A stretch of DNA of 64,000 nucleotides from Planctomycetota bacterium. Its GTDB lineage: Bacteria > Planctomycetota > UBA1135. Of this stretch, positions 16,889 to 25,374 are shown piece by piece. The first letter of the stretch is position 1, and each line of letters begins with the position of its first letter. Made by a program: the position numbers and the translations under genes. The stretch lies in contig SHNF01000009.1 of assembly GCA_004295085.1 (NCBI GenBank), positions 1 through 64,000 of the forward strand. The letters run 5' to 3'. Under the pieces are notes generated by a model. The model searched no databases, was not told the DNA's origin, and saw only the letters and a program-made list of their open reading frames with translations.

Positions 16889-18310
16889 TCAGCGCACGTC
16901 CACGCGCAGCGGGTTGCTGACCGTGGCGCCCGAGGAAGCGCCGGGATCGCGGAGCGCGGCCTGCAGGTTGTAGATTCCGGGCGCCAGTCCGGCCGGGAGG
17001 CGCAGGCGCAGCAGGGCCGATCCGGCGGAGTCCAGGCCCAGCGGCGCGCGCCGGTCGAGCAGCGGCAGGATCTGCAGATCGCAGCCGGGGGCGATGCTGT
17101 GGACGCCGGTCCCGATGCCGGCGAGCAGCAGGCCTGATTGCCCGGCGGCGCCGAGGGTCAAGGCCAGGCTCACGATCCCGCCGGGCTCGGGACAACCGGA
17201 GCCGGTGAGGTACGGCGTGTAGCCGCCGCCGCCGGCGCAGCCGGCGCCATACACCTGGAAGGCTCCGTCGCACTCCGGAATCAGCACGAACGGGCGCAGC
17301 GCGCCGAGATAACTGCCTTCGCCGATGATGCGGCCGGAATTGTCCACGTCGTTGGCGATCAGCAGGTGCCAGCCGGAGCCCGCCGGAATGCGCGTGTTCA
17401 GATCCACCAGCGCGCCATCCTGCCACATCACGGCGACGTTCTCGAACGAGCCGTTGAGCGCGCCGCCCACGATCAAGCCGTGGTCGTTGATGCCGCGGGC
17501 CCAGGACTCGTTTCCCGCCAGCAGACCCAGGTTGAGGATGGCGCCGTTGTCCCACAGGGTCGCGACCTCGTAGTCGAGGAAGTCCGCGCCGTAGTCGCCT
17601 CCGCCCACGATCTGGCCGCGGTCGTTGATGTCCCAGGCCGAGCTGACGCGTCCCAGAAGGATGGCGGGATCGTGCAGGTCCTCCATCACGCCGTTCTCCC
17701 ACAGGAAGGCGTGGCGGAAGAACAGCGGGCCGTCCGAGGTGCCGACGACCTGCCCGCGCTCGTTCATGGCGCCGGGGGACGAGCCGCCGTCCGGTCCCGG
17801 GTGCAGGTCGTCCAGGTCGGTGACGATGCCGTTCTCCAGCAGGAAGGTGCGCAGGAAGCTGCCGGCGGCGTAGCGGCCGTACCCGAGGATCTGGCCGCGG
17901 TCGTTGATGGCGTAGGCATTGAGGGGCTCGATCGGATCGCCGCCGCTGATCAGGCTGGTCAGCGGCGTCACCTGCCCCTGGATCCATACGACCGCGTGCG
18001 GATAGATGCGGAGCTGGTGGCCGATCGGCACCACATCGTCGCTTTCGCCCACCGCGGTGCCGGCGGCGTTGACGTCGTACGCGCTTCCTACCTCGTCTCC
18101 GGGCAGGTTCGGCAGGAACTGGGTGCCGGCCGCGCTGTAGATCACGCCCTGCCAATCGGGCGCGCCGATGGCCAGGGCACTGCCGGCCACCTGACCCGAG
18201 TCATGGACGCGCCACGCCACCCCGCCCAGGGCGCTGGCGTCGCGGTCCAGATCGGCGACGCGGTAGGCCTGAGGGATGGCGGCCAGGCACAGGAAGGCGG
18301 AAAGGATCAT
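16889..18310 (-). CDS. Exported HAF-repeat protein
   Basis: The 473-residue product has a signal peptide (MILSAFLCLAAIPQA) and about seven repeats of the HAF type, each with a core such as AYAINDRGQILGYG or AWDINDRGQIVGGG followed by an L/W-EN-G strand; these probably form a beta-propeller-like fold. The C-terminal ~125 residues (YGAGCAGGGGYTP, GSGCPEPGGIVSL) form a separate beta domain with four Cys that I associate with exported planctomycete proteins. Function unknown, extracytoplasmic. The gene is divergent from the lipoprotein gene at 18383; the 72-bp gap holds overlapping -10-like hexamers (TATGCT on minus, CATAAT on plus, 18353-18360). Confidence 0.8.
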   Translation of the reverse strand: MILSAFLCLAAIPQAYRVADLDRDASALGGVAWRVHDSGQVAGSALAIGAPDWQGVIYSAAGTQFLPNLPGDEVGSAYDVNAAGTAVGESDDVVPIGHQLRIYPHAVVWIQGQVTPLTSLISGGDPIEPLNAYAINDRGQILGYGRYAAGSFLRTFLLENGIVTDLDDLHPGPDGGSSPGAMNERGQVVGTSDGPLFFRHAFLWENGVMEDLHDPAILLGRVSSAWDINDRGQIVGGGDYGADFLDYEVATLWDNGAILNLGLLAGNESWARGINDHGLIVGGALNGSFENVAVMWQDGALVDLNTRIPAGSGWHLLIANDVDNSGRIIGEGSYLGALRPFVLIPECDGAFQVYGAGCAGGGGYTPYLTGSGCPEPGGIVSLALTLGAAGQSGLLLAGIGTGVHSIAPGCDLQILPLLDRRAPLGLDSAGSALLRLRLPAGLAPGIYNLQAALRDPGASSGATVSNPLRVDVR

Positions 18311-18382
18311 GGCGTTCTCGGACGTTTCCCAGGAGAGTAGAGGGGTTCCATCAGCATAATGGCCGGAGACACCAGGCCTCGC

Positions 18383-18847
18383 ATGCGCTTGTCCCCCCAC
18401 GATCGCCATGCCTTCCTGCTGGCGGGATGCCTCGTTGCAGGCTGCCAGGGGCCGCCGCAGCCGCCCGCGGTCGCTCCTTCGCCCTTGCTGGTGCTCCAGG
18501 CCCAGGAAGCGGCATGGAACCGCGGGGACCTGGACGCCTTCATGAGCCTGGGGTACTGGCGCTCGCCGGAGCTCTGCTTCTTCTCCGGCGGCAGCGCGCG
18601 CCGCGGCTACGAGGAGGTTCTGGCGCGCTACCGGGCCAGCTACCAGGGCGAAGGCCGGGAGATGGGCCGCCTGAGCTTCAGCGAGGCCGAAGTCCTGCCG
18701 GTGGGGCTCGACCACGCCCTGGTGCGCGGGCGCTGGAACCTGCGCTTCAACGACGGCACCGAAGCCGGCGGCTTGTTCACCGTGCTGCTCCGGCGCTTTC
18801 CCGACGGATGGCGCATCGTGCACGACCACACCAGCGCCAGCGGCTGA
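18383..18847 (+). CDS. Lipoprotein with SnoaL/DUF4440-like (NTF2 fold) domain
   Basis: 154 residues from the ATG at 18383. The N-terminus (RHAFLLAGCLVAGC) is a lipoprotein signal with a lipobox ending in Cys21. The rest (QAQEAAWNRGDLDAFMSLGYWRSPELCFFSGG ... DGWRIVHDHTS) is a typical SnoaL-like / DUF4440 domain, a cone-shaped fold used by small ligand-binding proteins and some enzymes. Its substrate cannot be told. An in-frame ATG at 18359 is rejected as start because it overlaps the likely -10 (CATAAT, 18355-18360). Confidence 0.75.
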   Translation: MRLSPHDRHAFLLAGCLVAGCQGPPQPPAVAPSPLLVLQAQEAAWNRGDLDAFMSLGYWRSPELCFFSGGSARRGYEEVLARYRASYQGEGREMGRLSFSEAEVLPVGLDHALVRGRWNLRFNDGTEAGGLFTVLLRRFPDGWRIVHDHTSASG

Positions 18848-18871
18848 TCGGGCGCTCCGCGTCGCGCTATA

Positions 18872-20398
18872 GTGAGTGGACGGAATCTCGTGCCTGGTCC
18901 TCCGCCGCTTGCCTCGCCCCCCACTTCTGCAGAGCGCGCGACGGCCCTCGACGCGCCGCGCACCGACCTGAGCCCGGGGCCGCGAGCCGCATCCAAGCAC
19001 AAGTCCGCGCACCCTCTCCGCGACACGGTGGAGGTGATCGTCTTCGCCATCGTCATGGCCCTGGGCCTCAAGGTCTTCGCGCTCGAGGCCTATCAGATCC
19101 CCACCGGCTCCATGCAGCCGAATCTGATGGGGATGACCAAGGGCTCCGACGGCAGCGCGGTGTCCATCCACGACCGGGTGCTCGTGGACAAGGTCTGTTT
19201 CCTGGTGCGGGATCCCGTGCGCTGGGAGGTCGTCGTCTTCCGCTATCCGCTGGCCACCAGCAACAACTACGTGAAGCGGCTGGTCGGCATGCCGGGCGAG
19301 GAGCTGCAGATCCGCTACGGTGACCTGTACGCGCGCCCGCTGGGCACTTCCGAGGACTTCGCGATCCTGCGCAAGCCGCCGCGCCTGCAGGCATCGCTCT
19401 GGAAGAAGGTCTGGCCGGTGCCCGGCGCGGAACCGGACGCGCACGGCTTCTGGGACTTGAACGCCGGCGCGCGCTGGGCGAGCGGGGAGTTCCGTCTGGA
19501 GCCGCAGGGCGCCATCGCGGTCAGGGGGAACATCCGCGACGTGTACAACCACGGCTACCCCGCAGGCTTGTGGCACCGCGTGAAGCAGGGTGACGGGAAC
19601 GAGGCCGTCAACGACCTCGAGATCGCCGGCACGGCGACGCCCGAGTCCGGTGCTGGCGCGCTGCGCGTGGAGATCGTGAGCGGCCAGCGCCAATTCGCCT
19701 TGATCCTGGACGTGGCGCGCGGCCGCATCGTGCTGGAAGGCTCCGGCGGCGCGGCCTTCGAGCAGTCCATGCGCCTGCAGGCCGGGGAGCCGGTGCGCTT
19801 CGAGCTCGGCTTCTGGGACCACCAGGTGCGGCTGCGGGTGAAAGCGGACGCCGGCAAGGCGGAGCACGTGCAGGCGCTGGACCTGGAGCCGGAACCGGCG
19901 CTGAGCAATCGCGTGCGCTGCGCGGCGGAAGGCGGCGCGTGGCGCCTGGAGCCCCCGACCGTGTCCCGGGACATCTACTACCTGCAACCGCGCGAGGCGC
20001 GCAGCGGCAGGGAGGAGTCGGAGCCCTTCTCGATTCCGGCGGGCCATTATTTCATGATGGGCGACAACACGGAGAACTCACTGGACAGCCGCGACTGGGT
20101 GGCGCGGGTGATCCAGACGACGCAGCCCGTCGGGGGACGGACGCAGTTCCGCGGCGACCAGCTGGACGGGGGATCCGACCCGTTCTTCAACAATCCGCGC
20201 TGGAACCGCATGCGCACGACGATGACCCTCCGGGACGAGTGGGGCAACCTGCACGCCATCCCGAGCTCGCAGATCGCGTCGAATCTCCCGGAGCCGGCTC
20301 CGCTGGTGCCGCGCGCCTACATCCTGGGCAAGGCCATGGCCGTGTTCCTGCCGATCCCGCCGCTGTCGCCGGTGTTCCGGCTGAAACTGGTCCGCTGA
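18872..20398 (+). CDS. lepB: Signal peptidase I with a large insertion
   Basis: Removes signal peptides from exported proteins at the outer face of the inner membrane. One transmembrane helix (about residues 52-70) precedes box B with the nucleophile Ser80 (IPTGSMQPN) and box D with the general base Lys135 (NNYVKRLVGMPGE). Box E (MMGDNTENSLDSRDW) follows only at ~395, so about 230 residues are inserted, in part resembling a beta-sandwich. At 508 residues it is far longer than common enzymes (~250-330). Start is GTG at 18872; a TATAGT hexamer overlaps it, so the in-frame GTG at 18890 may be the true start. Confidence 0.9.
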   Translation: MSGRNLVPGPPPLASPPTSAERATALDAPRTDLSPGPRAASKHKSAHPLRDTVEVIVFAIVMALGLKVFALEAYQIPTGSMQPNLMGMTKGSDGSAVSIHDRVLVDKVCFLVRDPVRWEVVVFRYPLATSNNYVKRLVGMPGEELQIRYGDLYARPLGTSEDFAILRKPPRLQASLWKKVWPVPGAEPDAHGFWDLNAGARWASGEFRLEPQGAIAVRGNIRDVYNHGYPAGLWHRVKQGDGNEAVNDLEIAGTATPESGAGALRVEIVSGQRQFALILDVARGRIVLEGSGGAAFEQSMRLQAGEPVRFELGFWDHQVRLRVKADAGKAEHVQALDLEPEPALSNRVRCAAEGGAWRLEPPTVSRDIYYLQPREARSGREESEPFSIPAGHYFMMGDNTENSLDSRDWVARVIQTTQPVGGRTQFRGDQLDGGSDPFFNNPRWNRMRTTMTLRDEWGNLHAIPSSQIASNLPEPAPLVPRAYILGKAMAVFLPIPPLSPVFRLKLVR

Positions 20399-20455
20399 GC
20401 CGGTTTCCGCCGCTTCTCCCCGCTTCCTGGCCGTTCCCAACCGCCTTTCCACCGG

Positions 20456-21193
20456 ATGTCCACACCCGACGCCCTGCTGCGCACGGAAGGACTGGTCAAG
20501 GCCTACCGCGGGCGGCGCGTGGTGGATCACGTGGACCTGGCGGTCGGGCGCGGCGAGATCGTCGGCCTGCTGGGTCCCAATGGCGCCGGGAAAACCACCA
20601 CCTTCCGCATGTGCATGGGGATGGTGCGTCCGGACGAGGGGCGGCTGTGGTTCCGTGGCACCGACATCAGCGGGCTGCCCATCTACCGCCGGGCGCGGCT
20701 GGGGCTGGGATACCTGGCCCAGGAGCCCTCGGTCTTCCGCAAGCTCACGGTCGAGCAGAACCTGCTCGCCATCCTGGAAGTCGCCCGCGTCGCCCGTGAC
20801 AGCCGCGAAGCCCGTGCCGGCGCCTTGCTGCACGAGTTCGGCCTGTCCCACCTGCGCGCCAGCCGCGGGGAGGTGCTCAGCGGCGGCGAGCGCCGGCGCC
20901 TGGAGATCGCCCGCTGCCTGGCCACCGAGCCCAGCCTGATCCTCCTGGACGAGCCCTTCAGCGGCATCGATCCGATCGCGGTGGAGGAGATCCAGGGCAT
21001 CCTGGCCGGACTGCGGCGCAAGGGCATCGCCATCCTGCTCACCGACCACAACGTGAGGGAGACCCTGCACATCACCGACCGGGCCTACATCCTGGCGAGC
21101 GGCAAGGTCCTGGCCGAGGGCGCCGCGGCGGACCTGGTGGGCAACCCGGAGGTGCGCAAGGTGTACCTGGGCTCCCGCTTCGAGCTGGCCTGA
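20456..21193 (+). CDS. lptB: LPS export ABC transporter ATP-binding protein LptB
   Basis: Cytoplasmic ATPase powering lipopolysaccharide extraction and export with LptFG. The 245-residue product has Walker A (GPNGAGKTTT, 40-49), signature LSGGERRRLEIAR, Walker B LILLDEPF and the LptB hallmark block GIDPIAVEEIQGIL with LLTDHNVRETL. It fits LptB better than generic LivG/LivF proteins. It lies 57 bp after lepB; no lptA, lptC or lptFG is in the window. It implies an outer membrane with LPS, in line with the glycosyltransferase and TonB genes here. Confidence 0.93.
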   Translation: MSTPDALLRTEGLVKAYRGRRVVDHVDLAVGRGEIVGLLGPNGAGKTTTFRMCMGMVRPDEGRLWFRGTDISGLPIYRRARLGLGYLAQEPSVFRKLTVEQNLLAILEVARVARDSREARAGALLHEFGLSHLRASRGEVLSGGERRRLEIARCLATEPSLILLDEPFSGIDPIAVEEIQGILAGLRRKGIAILLTDHNVRETLHITDRAYILASGKVLAEGAAADLVGNPEVRKVYLGSRFELA

Positions 21194-21249
21194 CGCGCTC
21201 GGCGACCCTATCCTGTTCCGCCCGTTTTTTCCCTCCGCGGAGCCTCGGA

Positions 21250-22005
21250 ATGGACGTCATCGTGTGCGTGAAAAGGGTCCCCTCCACCACCACGCGGGTG
21301 GTGATCGGGGGCGACCGCAAGAGCATCGACCCGACCGGGGTCGAGTTCCTCCTCAATCCCTATGACGAATTCGCCGTGGAGGAGGCGCTCAAGCAGCGCG
21401 ACGCTGCCGGCGGCGGCACCGTCACCGCCGTCAGCTTCGGCACGGCCGAGGCCCAGAAGGAGCTGCGCACCGTGCTGGCCATGGGCGCCGACGCGGCCCT
21501 GCTGCTGCAGAGCGCCCAGGCGCCGCTGTGCGACGGCGCCACCACCGCCAGGGCGCTGGCCGACGCCATCCGCGGGCGGAAGTTCGACCTGTTGTTCTTC
21601 GGGAAGCAGGCCGTGGACATGGACCAGCACGGCGTCGGCCCCGCGGTGGCCACGCTGCTCGGCGTTCCCTGCATCAGCGAAGTGGTTCATCTCGAGGTGA
21701 AGGACGGCAAGGTCACGGCCCACCGCGAGGTCGAAGGCGCGCACGAAATCGTGGAGGCACCGCTGCCGTGCGCAGTCACGGCGCAGAAGGGGCTCAATGA
21801 GCCGCGCTACGCCACCTTGAAGGGCATCATGGCGGCCAAGAAGAAGCCGCTGGACGTGGTGGATGCCAGTGTGGGCGAGCCGCTGGTCGAGATCGTGGAG
21901 ATGAAGATGCCGCCACCCCGCGCGGCCGGAAAGATGGTGGGCGAGGGACCGGAGGCGGTGCCCGCCCTGGTCCAGCTCCTCAAGCATGAGGCGAAGGTGC
22001 TGTGA
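21250..22005 (+). CDS. etfB: Electron transfer flavoprotein subunit beta
   Basis: Small subunit of the heterodimeric ETF that carries electrons from acyl-CoA and other dehydrogenases to ETF-quinone oxidoreductase. The 251-residue product starts IVCVKRVPST, has NPYDEFAVEEAL and the AMP-binding loop region KQAVDMDQHGVGPAVA. Its stop shares one base with the etfA ATG, as expected for the obligate pair. A TATCCT hexamer about 40 bp before the ATG could be the -10. Confidence 0.95.
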   Translation: MDVIVCVKRVPSTTTRVVIGGDRKSIDPTGVEFLLNPYDEFAVEEALKQRDAAGGGTVTAVSFGTAEAQKELRTVLAMGADAALLLQSAQAPLCDGATTARALADAIRGRKFDLLFFGKQAVDMDQHGVGPAVATLLGVPCISEVVHLEVKDGKVTAHREVEGAHEIVEAPLPCAVTAQKGLNEPRYATLKGIMAAKKKPLDVVDASVGEPLVEIVEMKMPPPRAAGKMVGEGPEAVPALVQLLKHEAKVL

Positions 22006-22964
22006 TGGGCAGCGTCCTCGTCGTACTCGAAGTCCGCGGCGGCAAGGTCCGTCCCGCGTCCATGGAGGCCCTGGGCGCCGCCCGCACCGCCGCCGAGCTC
22101 ACGGGCGGCGGCACGGTGACGGCCCTGGCCACGGACGCGGCCGAAGTGGACGCCTCCGCGCTCGGCGCCGCCGGCGCCGACCAGGTGCTGGTCGCGAACA
22201 CGGAACAGCACAGTTCAGACGGCGCCGCTGCCACGGCGGCGCGCGTGGCCCGCGAGATCGGCGCCGGCGCCGTGTTCCTCACCGCCACGATCCGCGGCCG
22301 CGACCTGCTGGGCCGGATCGCGGCGCTCCTGAACACGGGCTTCGTGCCGGACTGCATCGAGCTGGGCGCCGAGGGCGGCAAACTGCACTTCGTGCGCCCG
22401 GTGTTCGCCGGCAAGGCCCTGATCCGCGTGCGCATCAACGGGCCGGTGGCGGTCGCGTCATTCCGGCCCAACTTCTTCCGCGGCGCGGGACGCTCCGCGA
22501 CTGCGGCCATCCAGAAAACGACTGCGGAGCCCGGCAAGGCGGTCGTGACCGGCCTGAGCGGCGAGCGCAAGGGGCGACCGGACGTGGCCGAAGCCACCAA
22601 GATCATCAGCGGCGGCCGCGGCATGGGCGGGCCCGAGAACTGGCACCTGATCGAGGCGGTGGCCGACGCGGTGCCCGGCATGGCCACGGGCGCCTCGCGC
22701 GCGGTGGTGGACGCGGGTTGGCGCCCGCACGAGGAGCAGGTGGGCCAGACCGGCAAGACCGTCAGCCCGGAGCTGTACATCGCCGCCGGCATCAGCGGCG
22801 CGATCCAGCACCTGGCCGGCATGAGCACCAGTAAGGTGATCGTGGCCATCAACAAGGACAAGGAAGCGCCGATCTTCCAGCACGCCACCTACGGCGTCGT
22901 CGGCGACGTGCACCAGGTGCTGCCCAAGCTGGCCGATGAGCTGAAGAAAGCCTCGAGCCCCTGA
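22005..22964 (+). CDS. etfA: Electron transfer flavoprotein subunit alpha
   Basis: FAD-binding large subunit of ETF. The 319-residue product ends with the ETF-alpha signature: RAVVDAGW, GQTGKTVSPELYIAAGISG, QHLAGM, then AINKDKEAPIFQHATYGVVGD. The ATG at 22005 overlaps the etfB stop by one base (TGATG); a GTG three bases earlier is a possible alternative. Partner dehydrogenases are not nearby. Confidence 0.96.
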   Translation: MGSVLVVLEVRGGKVRPASMEALGAARTAAELTGGGTVTALATDAAEVDASALGAAGADQVLVANTEQHSSDGAAATAARVAREIGAGAVFLTATIRGRDLLGRIAALLNTGFVPDCIELGAEGGKLHFVRPVFAGKALIRVRINGPVAVASFRPNFFRGAGRSATAAIQKTTAEPGKAVVTGLSGERKGRPDVAEATKIISGGRGMGGPENWHLIEAVADAVPGMATGASRAVVDAGWRPHEEQVGQTGKTVSPELYIAAGISGAIQHLAGMSTSKVIVAINKDKEAPIFQHATYGVVGDVHQVLPKLADELKKASSP

Positions 22965-22997
22965 GGCGCCCAGGATGATCCCCCGGAAGGACCCGAC

Positions 22998-24056
22998 ATG
23001 AGCATCAACGAAGCCAAACTGCACGATTTCATGGGCAAGGCGGTGACCGACATGGGCGCCGCCCTGCACGCCGGGCTGGTCGTCATCGGCGACAAGCTCG
23101 GCCTGTACAAGGCCATGGCCGGGGCCGGGCCGCTCAGCTCGGCCGAGCTGGCGCAGCGCACCGGCACGGCCGAGCGCTACGTGCGCGAGTGGCTGGCGGC
23201 GCAGGCCGCCGGCGGCTACGTCGCCTACGACGCCGCCACGCAGCGCTACTCGCTGCCCGAGGAGCAGGCGCTGGCCCTGGCGGTGGACGACAGCCCCGTG
23301 TTCCTTCCTGGAGCCTTCCAGCTCATCACCTCCGCCCTCAAGGACGAGCCGAAGATCGCGGACGCCTTCCGCAGCGGCCAGGGCGTCGGCTGGCACGAGC
23401 ACGACCCGGGCCTCTTCGAAGGCACGGAGCGCTTCTTCCGCCCCAACTACGCCGCCAATCTCGTCAGCGCCTGGATCCCGGCGTTGGACGGCATGGAAGC
23501 CAGATTGCGCAAGGGCGCCCGTGTCGCCGACGTCGGCTGCGGCCACGGTGCCTCCACCATCCTCATGGCGAAGTCCTACCCCAACTCGAGCTTCACGGGC
23601 TTCGATTACCACAAGCCCTCGATCGAATGGGCGCGCAAGGCTGCGGCGCGGCAAGGCCTGGGCGAGCGCGTGCGCTTCGAGGCGGCTGCGGCCAAGGACT
23701 ATCCCGGGCAGGGCTACGACTTCGTCACCTTCTTCGACTGCCTGCACGACATGGGAGATCCCGTGGGCGCCTCGCGCCACGTCCTGCAATCCCTGGCGAA
23801 GGACGGCACCTGGATGATCGTCGAGCCCTTCGCCAACGACCGAGTCGAGGACAACCTGAATCCGGTCGGGCGCGTCTTCTACTGCGCCAGCACCATGGTC
23901 TGCACTCCCGCCTCCCTGTCGCAGGAAGTCGGCCTCGGCCTCGGCGCCCAGGCCGGCGAGGCGCGCTTGCGCGACGTCGTCACCTCCGGCGGCTTCACCC
24001 GCTTCCGCCGCGCCACCGAGACGCCTTTCAACCTGGTCTTCGAAGCGCGGCCGTAG
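22998..24056 (+). CDS. Class I SAM-dependent methyltransferase with N-terminal winged-helix domain
   Basis: The 352-residue product has an N-terminal helical/winged-helix part (~1-100: LSSAELAQRTGTAERYVREWLAAQAAGGYVAYD) and then a Rossmann methyltransferase domain with motif I VADVGCGHGAS at ~177-187 and the acidic FTGFDYH motif. This layout matches O-methyltransferase-like and UbiE-like fusions whose substrates vary. It starts 33 bp after etfA behind a good GGAAGGA Shine-Dalgarno (12 nt upstream) and may be co-transcribed with etfBA. Substrate unknown. Confidence 0.85.
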   Translation: MSINEAKLHDFMGKAVTDMGAALHAGLVVIGDKLGLYKAMAGAGPLSSAELAQRTGTAERYVREWLAAQAAGGYVAYDAATQRYSLPEEQALALAVDDSPVFLPGAFQLITSALKDEPKIADAFRSGQGVGWHEHDPGLFEGTERFFRPNYAANLVSAWIPALDGMEARLRKGARVADVGCGHGASTILMAKSYPNSSFTGFDYHKPSIEWARKAAARQGLGERVRFEAAAAKDYPGQGYDFVTFFDCLHDMGDPVGASRHVLQSLAKDGTWMIVEPFANDRVEDNLNPVGRVFYCASTMVCTPASLSQEVGLGLGAQAGEARLRDVVTSGGFTRFRRATETPFNLVFEARP

Positions 24057-24156
24057 CCTGTCGACGCAAGGGCGATCCCTGAAGTTCGTGATCACTTCGG
24101 CGGCTTCCAGCGCTGCCTTCAGGCCACCCGAGCGCTCTTCGACCTGGCGCCCAGGA

Positions 24157-24229
24157 CACAACCTCGGTCTCGAGGTTGTGCTTCGCGCGAGCGTGGAGGT
24201 TAGAGTCCTTTCTGGACACCAACCTCCAC
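24157..24229. repeat. Two strong hairpins in the 227-bp gap before dsbB
   Basis: Arms 24157-24166 and 24171-24180 (CACAACCTCG) pair perfectly around a GTCT loop. Arms 24193-24201 and 24221-24229 (GTGGAGGTT) pair perfectly and enclose a nested GTCC/GGAC stem. They lie between the convergent ends of the methyltransferase and dsbB genes, so a bidirectional termination or RNA-stability role is possible. They lack T-runs. The rest of 24057-24283 shows no recognisable gene, though a minus-strand peptide over it has a protein-like look. Confidence 0.5.
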
Positions 24230-24283
24230 ACTCTCACAGGCATGGGGTGTCAACCAGATCGTTGAAAGCGCCACGACATTGGT

Positions 24284-24853
24284 TCAGCGTCCCATCGTCT
24301 CGTTCCAGTGCGGCTCGCAGATCATCAGGATCCGCTGGCCCTGCTCGTCGAATTTCGGGGCCGGTGTGCGGTTCATCGGGCCGTTGCCGGTGCAGGACAG
24401 CAGCGCAAACAGGAGCCCCATCACGCCGCTGGTGACGACCACGCTCGAATACAGGCGCTCGGCGCGCGCCGCGAGCAGCAGCAGCGCCACGATCAACGCG
24501 AACATGACGAAGCTCTGATCCGGCGCGCTGCCGGCGCTGAACAGCCCCGGCGGGCAGTCCAGAACCCTCGTGTGCACGAGGAACACGTGGTAGCTCGCGA
24601 CACCCAGCCCGGCCACCGCCGGTGCCAGCGCCATGCCGGTCACGGCAGCCGAGGGCACGCGCAGCATGCGTCCCAGCATCACGATGGCGAGCACCGCCAT
24701 GGCGAAGCTGCGCTGGTAGAAGCACAGCGGGCAGGGCTTCAGGCCGAGCGCATACGTCAGCGCGAAGGACCCGGCCACCGCCACCAGCGCGACACTCTGC
24801 GCCAGGGCCAGCCAGGAGAAGGCGCTGCGCAGCGGATTCGGCGTGACGGACAT
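24284..24853 (-). CDS. dsbB: DsbB-family disulfide bond formation protein
   Basis: Inner-membrane protein that reoxidises DsbA with quinone. The 189-residue product has about four to five hydrophobic helices and the active-site pair Cys41-Pro-Leu-Cys44 in LKPCPLCFYQR. Further periplasmic Cys lie at 99 (VLDCPPG) and near the C-terminus (LSCTGNG, MICEPHW). The C-terminal tail is longer than in E. coli DsbB. The start is the ATG at 24853 (TAGCAT -10-like hexamer 30 bp upstream). No dsbA is in the window. An active disulfide system fits the many Cys-rich exported proteins nearby. Confidence 0.85.
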   Translation of the reverse strand: MSVTPNPLRSAFSWLALAQSVALVAVAGSFALTYALGLKPCPLCFYQRSFAMAVLAIVMLGRMLRVPSAAVTGMALAPAVAGLGVASYHVFLVHTRVLDCPPGLFSAGSAPDQSFVMFALIVALLLLAARAERLYSSVVVTSGVMGLLFALLSCTGNGPMNRTPAPKFDEQGQRILMICEPHWNETMGR

Positions 24854-24952
24854 GGACGGCAACCCCCGTCCCTCGATGCTAGCGCGGCCCGTCGCGCCAA
24901 TCGACACCCGCTTCCTGCCGGCAGACTCTTCGGCGTCGCGATCCTGCATCGC

Positions 24953-25270
24953 ATGGCACGGTCCGAGCAGCGACAGGACTTCCAGGGCCGCGGGGTGGAG
25001 GGTAACGAGGCCGGCACCTACTTCCGCGGCAGCGCGCAGCTGCGCGACGGCGTGGCGGTGATCGAAGTGCCGGAGGAATTCCGCCTGGTCACAGAAGCGG
25101 AGGGACTGACCGTGCAGTTGACGCCCATGGGCCGCAACGCCGGCCTCTGGGTGGAAGCACAGGACCTGGACCGGATCGTCGTGCGCGGCGAGCGCGACGC
25201 AGCCTTCCATTACTTCGTCAACGGCGTCCGCAGCGGCTACGCCGGCTTCCAGGCAATCCGCCCGCGCTGA
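24953..25270 (+). CDS. Small protein of unknown function, beta-rich
   Basis: 105 residues. The core NEAGTYFRGSAQLRDGVAVI, PEEFRLVTEAEGLTVQLTP and AAFHYFVNGVR resembles a short beta domain found at the ends of large exported or phage-tail-like proteins in other bacteria. It has no signal peptide from the ATG at 24953. It could therefore be a domain remnant or a stand-alone protein. It is divergent from dsbB and followed 20 bp later by a perfect 44-bp palindrome. Confidence 0.6.
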   Translation: MARSEQRQDFQGRGVEGNEAGTYFRGSAQLRDGVAVIEVPEEFRLVTEAEGLTVQLTPMGRNAGLWVEAQDLDRIVVRGERDAAFHYFVNGVRSGYAGFQAIRPR

Positions 25271-25289
25271 GCTGGCACGGGCCCTTGTC

Positions 25290-25333
25290 GCGGATTCGAT
25301 TGCGTGATTGCGCAATCACGCAATCGAATCCGC
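25290..25333. repeat. Perfect 44-bp palindrome without spacer
   Basis: The sequence is identical to its own reverse complement over 44 bp, centred between 25311 and 25312, and is built from repeated GATTGC/GCAATC units. It lies between the convergent genes ending at 25270 and 25375. No T-run follows on either side. The likely role is a bidirectional terminator-like cruciform or a binding site for a dimeric protein. Confidence 0.8.
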
Positions 25334-25374
25334 CGATCCAGCGGGCGTACGCGAGCACAGAAGGGTCACGAAGA

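Noticed and set aside
22458-24161. Antisense frame over etfA and the methyltransferase
   Set aside because: Sense genes are well defined; only a short stretch outside them (24057-24161) looks protein-like and is too small to name.
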